DNA of 64,000 nucleotides from Trichomonas tenax (Eukaryota; Parabasalia; Trichomonadida; Trichomonadidae), in assembly GCA_023091735.1 (NCBI GenBank), contig JALKBU010000184.1, forward strand, positions 1 to 64,000. Direction: 5' to 3'. The position numbers and the translations under genes were made by a program. Shown here piece by piece: positions 1-10,353 of this stretch (its first letter is position 1; every line of letters begins with the position of its first letter). The notes under the pieces are model-generated. The model made no database searches. It was given only the letters and a program-made list of their open reading frames with translations, and was not told the DNA's origin.

Positions 1-184
1 TAAAAAGTTAATTTTTGCTGTAGAGAACGGTAATTACTTATTGGATTGGTATCAAAAATGATCTAGCAATGGAGCAATTATACAATCTTGCTTTGGTCAA
101 AACCTGCTGAAAATATATTGTCAGTAAAAACGACAAATACTCACAAAACGCGAGCAGAAAGCTGTAAATAGAGTTGTGGTTAGT

Positions 185-2842
185 ATGGATATAAAATTAA
201 ATTTCAAAATCATCATTTTGCACGGAGATTTAATAATTAATGTTGAGAATCGGATATTTTCAACTTCGAACTTGGTAGATCAGGTGCTCATCAAGAAAAG
301 AAAAGAATGGCACCACATCGATTTTTTGCAAAATCTTCATCATTTTCTCGAACCAAAAACCCTTCAGATGATAGCTTTTTATGATAAGGTTAATGAATTG
401 AGAGGACCTCTTATCGTCTGGTGTGCACCCTTAAAAATGTCGAAGAGCGTCACGAATTCTCAAAGTAAGCTCGATGACATTCAACAATATTTTGGATTTC
501 TTCCTGCAAATTCGATTGCCCAAATGCAATCATCGGATTACCAAAAGAGAGTCGAAACTAGCCAAGAAATTCTCGAATATGTGCCAACAATTCCTATAGA
601 AGAGATCGATGTTGATGAATTTTTGAGATTTATTCAGCAATACGTAACTGATGCCAACCTAAAAGTCGCGCAAAACTGCTCTTTGATTATCGAGGAAATT
701 ATAACTGAGCTAAAAAAGTCTGGAAATATTCCAGTTAGACTCTGCGTCTCGATAGCGTTCGATCAGCTAAAAGACAGCCGTAGATTCGTCATTCAGCTCG
801 GAGGAGCAGTTATTGGAGATATTCTGCGCGCTTCAGACCAAAATACTGTATTCAGCGAAATCGTACGTTCATCAGCGAACGCTCCTCCAAATCTTCTTAC
901 TCAATTATATCGCGCTTTGCCAAATTTAATTCAACAAAATGCGTTCAATCCGAATATTCTCTTAGATTACTCAGGGTTCTTCGATACCGGTTTGACAACA
1001 CAACATGAGAATGTCAAACAAGGCGCTTTGTGGTGTCTTGAGTATTTGAAAGCGAATTTCGCCGAAATATACGATCGATTGTACAACTTACTATCGTCGC
1101 CGGCTGCGCGAATGATCGGCCGCTCTTCACACAATCCTGCGACTGCGATACCTAAAAATAGAGAATTTGGGCCTCAAGTTATTCGACAAATTAACACTGC
1201 TGGTGCTGTCGAAGCTGCGAAAATTAACATGGCGATGTCTCAGAAAGGATATAGAAGGCCATTATTGCCTTCACAAGGCGCTGGAAGATTATTATCAAAA
1301 TCGAGACCGATAACATCCACATTTGCCAGTGGCCCCGAACAGGATCCGAACGACAGTTTCAATTTCGAGCCTGTTTCACTGCCTACGCCTGAGAGAATTA
1401 TTCCTCCACCAGCAACATTCAACGACGATGAAGTTGACTTTGTTCCTCCGGATCCTGATCCTACGCTTGGATATAAGGTCAGCTCAAAATCTGGCCCTGT
1501 TCTTAGGACGAGAGATATTAAATCAGATATGAATAATCCCCTCTTTGACACAGATTTGCAGCTTGATGACACGAAGCCAAAGGTTGGGCACACTCACTTC
1601 GATGCAGCTGTCATTGAAGAAGTCCCTGCAGTGAGTTCTGGATTCCGTCAACCGAAGCCGATTCGCGCTAAAGTCCACAAAGAATATGAGGAACTTCCAA
1701 GCGCCAATTTCGGCGGCAGCCACTTCGATGAGAATGCTTTTGATGAAATTAAGCCTGAAAAGAAGACAGATCCATTCAGAGAAAGAAGAACTGGTCTCAA
1801 AAAGAAGATTCAAGCGCAAGTTGACGAAAACAAAGAGAATGATGATGCTTCTCCTGAAATTCCACCAAATAGAAAGAAGGGATTCGTCAATCTCGATGGT
1901 TTACTTGTGGAAGGAAACAACTCCAGTCGCGAAAATGTTTCACCAGACAGAAAGCGTTCAGAGAAAAAGCCTGCTAAGCCGCATGTTGAAATTCACGATC
2001 CAGACTCGCGTCCAATCAAAACTAGTGGAGCCTATGATATCGGTGATGATTTGACTATTGACGCAACTCTCGCTTCACCTATTCCTGCGCCTGCCAAAGC
2101 AAAGCCGAGGCCAAAACCAGTTAGGACAGCAACAGCTACAAACAGAAGAGATGATGACAAGAAACCACCGAGTTCTGCTAAACCAGCTCCATCGAAGACT
2201 CCTTCACCAGCACAGTACCTCGAGAACCTTCAGAGCGATGACTGGGAGAAACAGAACAAGGCAATCGAAGCTCTATTGGGTGGATGTGTTCCTAAAGATA
2301 TGATCAAGTCATCACTTAGAACGTCGATGACGACACTTTTGGAATGCGCTCAATCCACACGCACAGCTTTATCAAAGAATGCTCTAAACTTAGTGTTGAA
2401 CTGGATCAATGACAAAGATATATCAGTCGCTGGAATGGCTGACGTTCTCGGAACAAGACTTTTGAAGTTAATGCAGCAACAAGGAAGTCACCACTTTATT
2501 CAGGATTTGACCGGTGACTGCTTCTTGTCGCTTCTTGAGAACATTCCAGACACAAGGCAGTGTACTATCATTGCAAGAGAGCACAAGAGTCCTTACGCTT
2601 CTGGAAGAGCTTTAGTTGCATTAGGAGCTGAGAAAGCTGTACAGCGCATCGAAGATCCAACACCACTTCTTGGGCCACTCGCATACATGGTTAAAGACGC
2701 GGACCAGGAAACAAGAAAGCACGCAAAGGCTGCAATCAAAACAATTGCTGCAAAAAGAAGAGATTTCGTCGAATATGTCAAAGCGAATGTTACATCGAAT
2801 GAAGACCAGAACAGCTTGATTAAGGCATCTACAGCACCATAG
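185..2842 (+). CDS. TOG/HEAT-repeat microtubule-binding protein (CLASP/TOGARAM-like)
   Basis: The product is about 885 residues with two folded alpha-helical regions and a long low-complexity linker. The N-terminal region (about residues 85-330) and the C-terminal region (about 670-880) both look like HEAT/TOG arrays: alternating amphipathic helices, with a segment of the type LENLQSDDWEKQNKAIEALL opening the second array, as in CLASP and TOGARAM proteins. The linker between them is rich in Pro, Lys, Asp and Ser. TOG domains bind tubulin, so a role at microtubule ends, the axostyle or flagella is inferred. The first in-frame ATG is used. A downstream ATG at 437 (MSKSV) is a serious alternative, because the first 84 codons are AT-rich and do not resemble a TOG domain. 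The gene converges on the downstream kinase gene. Family assignment is moderate and the exact orthologue is unknown. Confidence 0.6.
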   Translation: MDIKLNFKIIILHGDLIINVENRIFSTSNLVDQVLIKKRKEWHHIDFLQNLHHFLEPKTLQMIAFYDKVNELRGPLIVWCAPLKMSKSVTNSQSKLDDIQQYFGFLPANSIAQMQSSDYQKRVETSQEILEYVPTIPIEEIDVDEFLRFIQQYVTDANLKVAQNCSLIIEEIITELKKSGNIPVRLCVSIAFDQLKDSRRFVIQLGGAVIGDILRASDQNTVFSEIVRSSANAPPNLLTQLYRALPNLIQQNAFNPNILLDYSGFFDTGLTTQHENVKQGALWCLEYLKANFAEIYDRLYNLLSSPAARMIGRSSHNPATAIPKNREFGPQVIRQINTAGAVEAAKINMAMSQKGYRRPLLPSQGAGRLLSKSRPITSTFASGPEQDPNDSFNFEPVSLPTPERIIPPPATFNDDEVDFVPPDPDPTLGYKVSSKSGPVLRTRDIKSDMNNPLFDTDLQLDDTKPKVGHTHFDAAVIEEVPAVSSGFRQPKPIRAKVHKEYEELPSANFGGSHFDENAFDEIKPEKKTDPFRERRTGLKKKIQAQVDENKENDDASPEIPPNRKKGFVNLDGLLVEGNNSSRENVSPDRKRSEKKPAKPHVEIHDPDSRPIKTSGAYDIGDDLTIDATLASPIPAPAKAKPRPKPVRTATATNRRDDDKKPPSSAKPAPSKTPSPAQYLENLQSDDWEKQNKAIEALLGGCVPKDMIKSSLRTSMTTLLECAQSTRTALSKNALNLVLNWINDKDISVAGMADVLGTRLLKLMQQQGSHHFIQDLTGDCFLSLLENIPDTRQCTIIAREHKSPYASGRALVALGAEKAVQRIEDPTPLLGPLAYMVKDADQETRKHAKAAIKTIAAKRRDFVEYVKANVTSNEDQNSLIKASTAP

Positions 2843-3218
2843 ATTTATTATAGTTATTTTATATTTTTGATTCCATGTTGTATTATTGTTATAAATTGTT
2901 TTAATTATGTTAATTTAACGATATCAAACAAAATATTTATAAACAATCATATATAATGCGTGAAAAACATAATAATAAGGGAATCAAAACTTAATGAATT
3001 CGAAGATTCACTCTTGTTATAATAATTCACTTCTCGAAGTTCAGTGTACTGCTGAATATAGAAGAGGTTATTTCCGAAAATACTTATTATCGCTTTCACA
3101 TTTTGGTTATTGTTGAAAATATAATTTGATTTACAAGAATATTTTTTAATTAAACATCATACAAAAAAAGTAATATTCAAAAAATAAATAACAACATTAA
3201 CACTAAAAACGCAACACC
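2843..3218. other. AT-rich spacer between convergent genes
   Basis: This is the shared 3' region of the TOG-protein gene and the NEK-like kinase gene. It is AT-rich, has no convincing reading frame or RNA gene, and probably holds both 3' untranslated ends. Confidence 0.6.
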
Positions 3219-4727
3219 TTAAGCCCAAGGAGGTATAACAAACCTATACTGGCCTCTAGGAGCAACATTATTGCTCGATTGCCTAGGCGGATATGCTCTT
3301 GGAGCAACGCGGTTGACATATTGATATGGATACTTAGGAACTGGACGCGGTCCGTAGTAGTTTGCAGGAGGCCATGGCTTAGGCTCAGCTGGAGGCTGTG
3401 GTTTGTATAATGGCTTGTTCTGTATATTCTGTAGTGGAGCGTTTTCATCACGTTGAACGTGAACAATGTTTCTGATTAGTCTCGGTCTTGGCTGAACGAT
3501 GATTGGAACCTTTTGCTGCTGAATGAGTGGAGGAACACTTGGAGAACGCTGTGATAGAGGCTTGTTATCTCTTCTCTCATCGAATTCATCGCTGATTTTG
3601 AGTTTCATTTCTTTCATGTCACCTTCGATATCTTCTTTAACTTTCGTCTTCTTTGGTGACCACCAATCGTGATCGGCGACTTGTATCAATTCTCTCGTTG
3701 AGATCAAGTCTGCGTCTTTCTCTGTCGCTGGTCCTCCCTTAACATGGAGACGCTCAGCAATAGGACGAACGAGCTCTTTATCTTCTTCGTAGCTCGGACG
3801 AGGAAATGCGCACTGATTGATCTTCCTTGGAACTTTGATTGTTGGAAGGATCTGGGCCTGATCACACAAGAACTGAGGCTCCTCAGTTAACATCTGAGTG
3901 ATGAGATACATTCTGCTTTGCATACATGGAAGATTCATCAATTCTTCTGATGTTGGCCTGTTATCGGGATTTGCCTGCAACAGGAGTGAGACAACGGACT
4001 GAATGTCAGCGGAATAGCCATGCCTGATCGGCCCAATCCTTCCAGCGAGAATTCTGCGGCCTAACTCTTGAGTGGAGTTTGCAATGAATGGAAATGAAAA
4101 ATTCAGCATTTCGTAGAGAACTACACCCAGGGACCACATGTCGCACTTCGTGTCGTATGGACGGCGCCTCCAAATCTCAGGAGCAAGGTATAATGGAGTT
4201 CCAATTTGTGTTTTAGCGAATTGGTGCTGATGAAGGATTGTGCTGATACCAAGATCACCAATTTTTACAAGATCTGGTGCGCACAGTAGCAGATTTGCGC
4301 TTTTTATATCACGATGAACAACTCCTTTCTCGTGAAGGACTTTGAGTCCTTCTGTGACTTGTATGAGGAATCTCCAGATATCATCTTCGAGAAGAGGACG
4401 ATTCTGCCTCTTCCTTCTATCGATAAGTTTAGATAAATCGCCTAATCGTGCGTATTCAGTGATAACGCAAAGACGCGTCTCGAGAGCGAAAGCTTCGTAG
4501 AAACTGATGATAAATGGTGACTTAAATGATGCCATGAGCCTGATTTCGTTGACAGAATCTTCTAATTCTCGTTTGCACATTCCGGCTGTGTTAACGATCT
4601 TAACTGCATAGGATTGACCGTCGGCAATGCGCTTCGCTTTGTAAACAGTGCCGTATGAACCTTTGCCGAGGACCTTTTCTTGCAGAAAACCTGGAATATT
4701 CATTGGTGAACGTTTAAGAATTTTCAT
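3219..4727 (-). CDS. NEK-family serine/threonine protein kinase
   Basis: The product is 502 residues with an N-terminal kinase domain (about 13-275) and a basic, proline-rich tail. Visible motifs are the glycine loop GKGSYG (21-26), the ATP-binding lysine in YAVKIV (K43), the catalytic loop HRDIKSANLL (138-147), DLG in place of DFG (158-160) and an activation-loop end GTPLYLAPE. DLG and the early kinase position are typical of NIMA-related kinases, which act on centrosomes, basal bodies, flagella and mitosis. All catalytic residues are present, so it should be active. The tail (about 330-502) has many Pro, Arg and Tyr residues (for example KPQPPAEPKPWPP) and no recognised domain. The first ATG is used; a second ATG at codon 9 is possible. 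NEK is the best fit, but a general CAMK/other-group kinase cannot be ruled out. Confidence 0.85.
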   Translation of the reverse strand: MKILKRSPMNIPGFLQEKVLGKGSYGTVYKAKRIADGQSYAVKIVNTAGMCKRELEDSVNEIRLMASFKSPFIISFYEAFALETRLCVITEYARLGDLSKLIDRRKRQNRPLLEDDIWRFLIQVTEGLKVLHEKGVVHRDIKSANLLLCAPDLVKIGDLGISTILHQHQFAKTQIGTPLYLAPEIWRRRPYDTKCDMWSLGVVLYEMLNFSFPFIANSTQELGRRILAGRIGPIRHGYSADIQSVVSLLLQANPDNRPTSEELMNLPCMQSRMYLITQMLTEEPQFLCDQAQILPTIKVPRKINQCAFPRPSYEEDKELVRPIAERLHVKGGPATEKDADLISTRELIQVADHDWWSPKKTKVKEDIEGDMKEMKLKISDEFDERRDNKPLSQRSPSVPPLIQQQKVPIIVQPRPRLIRNIVHVQRDENAPLQNIQNKPLYKPQPPAEPKPWPPANYYGPRPVPKYPYQYVNRVAPRAYPPRQSSNNVAPRGQYRFVIPPWA

Positions 4728-4890
4728 TCATTGAATTTTGTTTTTTGTTGAAATTTGTTAATTGCATTGATTAGAGCCCAATGAGTATCGTACGTTTGCA
4801 TTATTTTTTATTTCTTCAAAAGAAATTTATGAAAAATAAACAGATTTTGGTTACTTTTGCTTTATGCAATCATCTTTTTACATGGAGGTG

Positions 4891-5243
4891 ATGTTGGGCA
4901 TAATAAAGAGTCATGATGTGTTTACATGGCAAATATATTTCATTTTGACATGTAAAATTGGTTTATTTATAAAGTATGCATTTGCTAATTATTTATAAGT
5001 TCAATTAAACTTGTTATAGCATCTGCAAATCTTATTAGAGAATCTATCAAGCTTGATAGAGAGTATATCAAGCCCGAAAGAGAGTCTATTAAGCTTGTTA
5101 GAGTGCGTATCAAGCTTGTTAGGGAGTCCATCAAGCTTAATAAAACACCCTTTGTTAAAATGGCAGACTTTACATGTCAAAACATATTTATAACTGCCAT
5201 GTAAACAACTCGCTTTTTCGTGACTCTTTATTATACCCCACAT
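4891..5243. repeat. Imperfect inverted-repeat element enclosing seven 21-bp tandem repeats
   Basis: The left arm (4891-4956) and right arm (5169-5243) are inverted copies. Both read, inward, ATGTxGGGxATAATAAAGAG, then GTTTACATGGCA, then TTTTGACATGTAAA. Between them seven 21-bp units run head to tail (4999-5145, consensus near AGTCTATCAAGCTTGTTAGAG). On the minus strand an 80-codon frame starts in the right arm (MWGIIKSHE) and crosses the repeats, giving seven-residue repeats such as NKLDTHS and IKLDRFS. On the plus strand the left arm opens a similar frame (MLGIIKSHD) that soon stops. Both arm edges carry TATGGAGGTGA or CATGGAGGTGA outside or adjacent. It could be a palindromic mobile element or a duplicated gene start. 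I do not recognise the family. Confidence 0.7.
4999..5145. repeat. Seven-unit 21-bp tandem repeat
   Basis: Consecutive 21-bp units start at 4999, 5020, 5041, 5062, 5083, 5104 and 5125. The core TATCAAGCTTGTTAGAG is best kept in units 3, 5 and 6, and the outer units are more diverged. Because 21 is a multiple of 3, the array stays open as heptapeptide repeats on the minus strand. Confidence 0.85.
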
Positions 5244-5769
5244 TTTTATATGGAGGTGAGTTATTATCCAAAGAGATTTTTGTGAATTTTCATTGTTTCA
5301 AATCTTCTCAAAATATTTCTCAATTGTATCTAAAAACAATACTATGCCTATTCATTTTTCTTTGATGTAAATACATGCTCTCATTTGCAAAACTTAGTTT
5401 TATAGATTCAAAATTTTGATATTCGAAAAACTTATCAAAAATGAATTTTAATCGGATATTTAGAATTTCATTGTATTTTACAATTGATGCAAAGATCTTG
5501 TTTTTTGATAATTTTGATATTTAACGAGTTAGTAATTAAACAAAAGAAATTTTTACATAATAAAAAATTTGGTTTTAAATTTAACAAGAAAGAAATTAGT
5601 GTTATTTAGAGTCTATATGATAGGTAAATGCTATGTTATGAAAATCAAAAATATCGATGTGTTTTGTAAATTTTTATCCATAATTTCTAGATATTTAAGC
5701 ATTATGGGCTAAAACAGTCTAAATATGCAAGAACAAATGTAGCAGAATGTCGTTTTTTATTTATTTATA
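5244..5769. other. AT-rich upstream region of the glycosyltransferase gene
   Basis: About 500 bp of AT-rich sequence between the inverted-repeat element and the glycosyltransferase start. No gene or RNA was recognised. Confidence 0.5.
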
Positions 5770-7293
5770 ATGCTCGTTTTCTTTCTTATCTTTCTCTCTT
5801 TGTCTGAAGGCGATGAATCCGAAGACAACGAGGATGTACAGACTTCGACGAAGTCCGGAGGCATTGGCAAAAACAAACTCGACGAAGAGGAAGAAGAAGA
5901 GGAAGAATTCGATGAAGATTTATATTTTACAGATTTAAATATACAGAGAGCTAAACGAGAGAAGGATATGCCGCCTAGATCTCGGTACGCATATGTTTCT
6001 GTGTATTCCACAGATATTCACGAAAATTTTGGATATCTTCAAATGTTAACTGTGCTCGGATACTCTCTAAAGACACTATCGCCGAACTATGACAGAGTTC
6101 TGATCGTTTCTCAACAGTTATCCGAAGCAGAGCAATTGATGAGCGTTGTTAAAAAAGTTTGGACGCATGTTATCGTGAGACCACACATTAAATGGCCTTC
6201 TAGTTATCACCCGGGCAAAACTGAAAATAATTACTGGTTTAAGTTCCAAATTTATACGTTAACACAGTACGAAAAAATCTGTTTCTTCGGCGCAGACACT
6301 TTAATCTTCCGTGATATTAGCACAGTGTTCGACTGGGAGACTCCATCTTCTGGTTACGATATTATGTCTTACCAGCTTCTCGATCGTGGACATAGATTTA
6401 ATCACGATTTTCTTTTGATTAGACCATCACTAGATGACTACTCGCGCTTGCTGGAGGTTTGTCTTGATTATATTGGAAATCCAGAAAAAGATCAACATAC
6501 TTTTGGAACTTATGATTCAGCAGTTCTTCACAAATATTACTCAGGCAATATACACATCATGCCATTAGTCATTATGCACGAAAATAGAGGCTATAAACGC
6601 ACAATTCTTCAAGATCCTTCGCATCCAACATCTCGAATTCTTTCAAGTGCTGCTCACTTTGGCGGCGATTCGAAACCGTGGAAGAAGAGAATGACAATCT
6701 ACTCAGAAGTTTGGATGATTTTCGCTTCAAATGTTTACGAAAAGTTAGATGTGCCGTTTTATGCGGGACAACTCGGTCAGGCTGAAGAAGAAATCGTCAA
6801 TATTCTCTTCGGTCAAGCTGCTGAAGCGAACAGACTCAAGAAGATTCAAGAAGGTTTGAAATACGACGATGATGACGATGGATTGGTTGAAATATATCCA
6901 AATCCACAGCATTCAGGAACAAGGAGAAATGTAACTATGCTTTTCCTAGTTTTGTTCATTTCAATGCTTCTTAAATTAACAATTGGAACAGCAAATCCAT
7001 TCAATGTGTTCATGCAGAAAATCGAAAAGGGCCTCGATCAATTTGTCAGATTCGATGAGGAACAGCCAAGATATACACAAACTATTGCAAATAACTCGAA
7101 GAGCAAGCCAAAGAATAAGAAAGGACGAAAAGGAAAGAAAGTAAAGAAGAACCAACAACATACAGAGCAACAGCAACAACAACCACAACCAATCGCGGAG
7201 CAACAAATCGAAACTCCCGAAACTACACAAATTGAACCTGTTTTAGAGCAAAATAATACAGAAACTCCCGAAGAAAATCACAAGCAAGTGTAA
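5770..7293 (+). CDS. Glycosyltransferase family 8 (glycogenin-like), membrane-anchored
   Basis: The product is 507 residues. An N-terminal hydrophobic stretch (LVFFLIFLSLS) looks like a signal peptide or anchor and is followed by a very acidic segment. The region of about 75-330 matches GT8 enzymes of the glycogenin/glucuronyltransferase type: an early segment AYVSVYSTD, a helix GYLQMLTVLGYSLKTLSP, a metal-site position ICFFGADTLIF (GAD at 174-176) and the late motif HFGGDSKPW (296-304). GT8 enzymes transfer sugars from nucleotide-sugar donors. Near residue 388-410 there is a hydrophobic, probably transmembrane, segment, and after it a Lys-rich then Gln-rich cytosolic-type tail. The metal motif has Gly in place of the first Asp of DxD, so activity is not assured. 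A secretory or Golgi site is inferred. Acceptor and donor are unknown. Confidence 0.8.
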   Translation: MLVFFLIFLSLSEGDESEDNEDVQTSTKSGGIGKNKLDEEEEEEEEFDEDLYFTDLNIQRAKREKDMPPRSRYAYVSVYSTDIHENFGYLQMLTVLGYSLKTLSPNYDRVLIVSQQLSEAEQLMSVVKKVWTHVIVRPHIKWPSSYHPGKTENNYWFKFQIYTLTQYEKICFFGADTLIFRDISTVFDWETPSSGYDIMSYQLLDRGHRFNHDFLLIRPSLDDYSRLLEVCLDYIGNPEKDQHTFGTYDSAVLHKYYSGNIHIMPLVIMHENRGYKRTILQDPSHPTSRILSSAAHFGGDSKPWKKRMTIYSEVWMIFASNVYEKLDVPFYAGQLGQAEEEIVNILFGQAAEANRLKKIQEGLKYDDDDDGLVEIYPNPQHSGTRRNVTMLFLVLFISMLLKLTIGTANPFNVFMQKIEKGLDQFVRFDEEQPRYTQTIANNSKSKPKNKKGRKGKKVKKNQQHTEQQQQQPQPIAEQQIETPETTQIEPVLEQNNTETPEENHKQV

Positions 7294-7528
7294 TTAAATC
7301 TGTTATACGGGAAATATATACTTTGTAAAATATTATATTTTTAGTTACATTCATTTCTCTTTAAAAACATATACTGTTATCGATCTTATAGTACATAGCC
7401 AATTATTTTTTTTTTGATATAAAAAATATTGCTTATTTTTGATTCACTTGGGAGAATTATTTGAACTAAGAAGAATGCATTATTTTCATGAATGAAATAT
7501 TGGCTGAATATATATAAAAATAACTTTA

Positions 7529-8353
7529 TTAATTCATTGTAACTGGCTTCTTGTTAAGAATCTTCTTGTAAGCAATAATCCAACCAATGATAAGAAGGAT
7601 TGTTGGAAGGCATCCAATAATTGGGAAGATATAATATTTGGAGGCTGTAGCAAATGGAACAAATTCAACAACCTTTGCATCAGCGACGTAGTTGAGGTTG
7701 TACTGAAGCGGCTCTGTAACAGATCCATTGATGACGAATTTTCCTCCAGCTTGGTTCTTCGTAAGAAGGCGGAAAACAAATGGATGTGGAGAAGGAACAG
7801 AGTCAACTGTTCTGTCACCTGTGAAGCCATCATATTTATTGCCAGAAACCATTTCATCTCTATAAACAATAAGTTCGTCTGTCTTGATGTGTGTCTCAAC
7901 AACATAGAGCAAACGGGAGGCACTTGGGGCATAGAAAATGCACGAGTCGACATTTGGCTTCGTTTCAGCGACATAATAGTTCATTTTTTCTTGAACGTAA
8001 ACTGTGAGGCCATTTAAGCAGGCCGTCTGTTTTCCTTCTGGGAGCGTGACGTGTGCAATTGTGAAACACTGGTCTTTTCCGAGATCTGTTAAAATCTGAA
8101 CATTTCCGAATGGGAACCTGTAGAATGGGGCAGTCATATCCATTTTTGTTGGATTTGAGCCTGCTGGGTAAGAATATGAGAATTCGGCACCCTGGGGGGC
8201 TTCAACAACTGCAATCGCAACATCGCCGCGTGTTCTGTACTCAATATTGTAAGAGGTGTTCTCCTGAGGACAGACTCTGACGTAATCGATGTTATTTGTC
8301 AGCGCAATTGTGCTGGTTACACTTAAAACTTGGCCAAGAAAGAATAAAAACAT
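7529..8353 (-). CDS. Type I membrane protein of unknown function
   Basis: The product is 274 residues. It has an N-terminal signal-like stretch (MFLFFLGQVLSVTSTIAL), an ectodomain of about 210 residues with paired cysteines and N-glycosylation sequons (for example NTS, NGS), one strong C-terminal transmembrane helix (about 242-262, YYIFPIIGCLPTILLIIGWI) and a short lysine-rich cytosolic tail. This is the layout of a single-pass secretory or surface protein. I do not recognise the ectodomain. It ends 235 bp from the end of the convergent glycosyltransferase gene. The codon pattern and clear topology make it a convincing gene. Confidence 0.75.
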   Translation of the reverse strand: MFLFFLGQVLSVTSTIALTNNIDYVRVCPQENTSYNIEYRTRGDVAIAVVEAPQGAEFSYSYPAGSNPTKMDMTAPFYRFPFGNVQILTDLGKDQCFTIAHVTLPEGKQTACLNGLTVYVQEKMNYYVAETKPNVDSCIFYAPSASRLLYVVETHIKTDELIVYRDEMVSGNKYDGFTGDRTVDSVPSPHPFVFRLLTKNQAGGKFVINGSVTEPLQYNLNYVADAKVVEFVPFATASKYYIFPIIGCLPTILLIIGWIIAYKKILNKKPVTMN

Positions 8354-10330
8354 TTGTTAATTTTTATCATCGTTCTTGATTTTTTGAAATTTCAAAGTGC
8401 TTTCCACTTTGATTTAAATCCTTTAAGACACCAAAACTCCAAAATTATCGTTAAATCGATTCGGAAATTGTAAGGTTTACATGTCAATTATCTTCACTTC
8501 AACAAAATTTACGTGACATAAATGGTTTCACGTTGCGAAAACGATGAAGAAGTTGAAATTCCACATTGCACAAAGAGAAGTTCCATTGGCATATTGTAAA
8601 TGCTCAGAATTATTACTTTTATTTAGATATCTAACAAGATTTATGAATTCAATCACGAAAGTGCATCCACATAACAAAATCACATCTATATCTATGAAAA
8701 TCTTTGAGAAAAGTTATAGGAAATGACAAGCATTTTGATGTTGTGTGCTTTTTGACAAATAAACTTTATGATATGTCATGTAAAAATTTATCATGTCAAA
8801 TTGGTATGTAAACCAAAAAAATAATTTGGAGTGAGAGTTCGATATATCACTATGCTCATGTATGTGTATATAATGCCGAACTTTGCCCCGAAAATCTAAT
8901 ACCATGAGATATCAGTCTCGAAATGTAATGAGTTTGAATGAGTGGTTAAAGTAGTATGATGTATGGTATGTGATGCAAATAATACTAGTATATCATCCTG
9001 TTTGATTTTAAAATATAACCACACTTTAAAGTCTTCAAGTTAATATAACTTCCACTATATTCAATGGGATTATCTGCTAGCTACCATAGTTTTCAGCTTG
9101 AGCTTGGCTTTGTTTGAGCAAGATATTTTTAGTAAATGTAAAATATGACATGTAAATACATTTTTTGTCGTGTAGTATTACAAAAAATCCGTTAAAATTT
9201 AGTTCTTCGATTTAATGATAAGAATGATATAGGAAATGTGTGTATAGTATATAGAAAAAGCCACAAAGGACAACTCCTCATTTTATGGTTGGCGGAGATC
9301 AGAAGTGTATCAACTCTGGGGGTCAAAACCAAATCAAACATGTATGGGCCAATATAACTCTTGTGTGATGCCATACATAGTTGTAGTGTTAAAAATATAT
9401 AATATCGTTTCATATTTTTCATTAACAATTTGATATCAGTTTATTAATGAGTAAATAGCAATATTTATTATAAATAAATCACATGCCAACAACATAGTAA
9501 CATATTACAAATAACACAAGCTCCTAATTGAATAATTGTTCAGTATCTTAATTTATAAATACACGAAATCATTGCGGAGACGACAATATACATAGATGCA
9601 TGCAAATATTACATGTTTTTAAAGTAATACACCAACTTATACTCATAGCCTCCCAATGAAATTGTTGAAATTATTGATTAATAAAAATAAAGTGTTCAAA
9701 AATAAAAACGATGGGAAAATAATTCGCATCATATATACTATTTTATTAATGTAAACAGTGTCAAATAAATTGTGAAAAACATTACTTTTAACCTTATTCA
9801 CTTTTTAATATATGGTTTATTATAACATTTACATAATGATAATTTTACCAATTTTGGTCGCTAAAAACCAAATTTGAGAGTTAAAACACTTCTCGGAGAT
9901 TAAGATGAAGTTGTCACCGACAACACCATGCTCTGACCTTCCAGCTATAGTCTTTTATTAAAGGAAATGCTAAGATGTACGGATGAGCATAAGAAATGTC
10001 TAAAATTCGTCGAAATGGCATGGCATGAAATTACCAAAAACGAAGTAAATGCAAAATAATTATAATAATTAGATAGAAAATGAGAAGGTAGGTTCATGTT
10101 ACGTTTAAGTTAAGAAGTAAAAGTCACTACATCAAGAGATAAAATCGATTTAAGTTGAAAAATTTAAAATCACTTTTTCTCGAGAATTCCTCGATTAATG
10201 CATGTTATTTTCTTTCCCATTGTTATCCATATCCAATTATGAGTAATTTCACAAGTTTAGTCGGATAATTTAGTTATATATAGAATATAGACAAGCATTT
10301 AACGTTATGTTCATGAACATAAAAACACTA

Positions 10331-10353
10331 TGTCATGTAAAGTTTACATGTCA
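10331..10353. repeat. Near-palindrome of two ACATGT-type motifs
   Basis: TGTCATGTAAA is followed directly by GTTTACATGTCA, giving an almost perfect palindrome of the recurrent 11-bp motif. No gene start lies close by. Confidence 0.6.

Noticed and set aside
1240..1593. Minus-strand 117-codon frame inside the TOG-protein gene
   Set aside because: It lies opposite a long, well-supported gene and has no motif; it is a shadow frame.
4999..5145. Possible CRISPR array from the 21-bp repeats
   Set aside because: The units are directly contiguous with no spacers, coding-length and diverged; the host is eukaryotic.
5174..5365. Plus-strand 63-codon frame starting in the right arm of the inverted-repeat element
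   Set aside because: It is AT-rich, hydrophobic and without repeats or motifs; only the minus-strand frame follows the repeat units.
8544..8726. 60-codon plus-strand frame in the long spacer
   Set aside because: No family, poor composition and no promoter motif at a sensible distance; background open frame.
9192..9428. 78-codon minus-strand frame
   Set aside because: No domain, no conserved features, and it sits in AT-rich DNA where such frames arise by chance.
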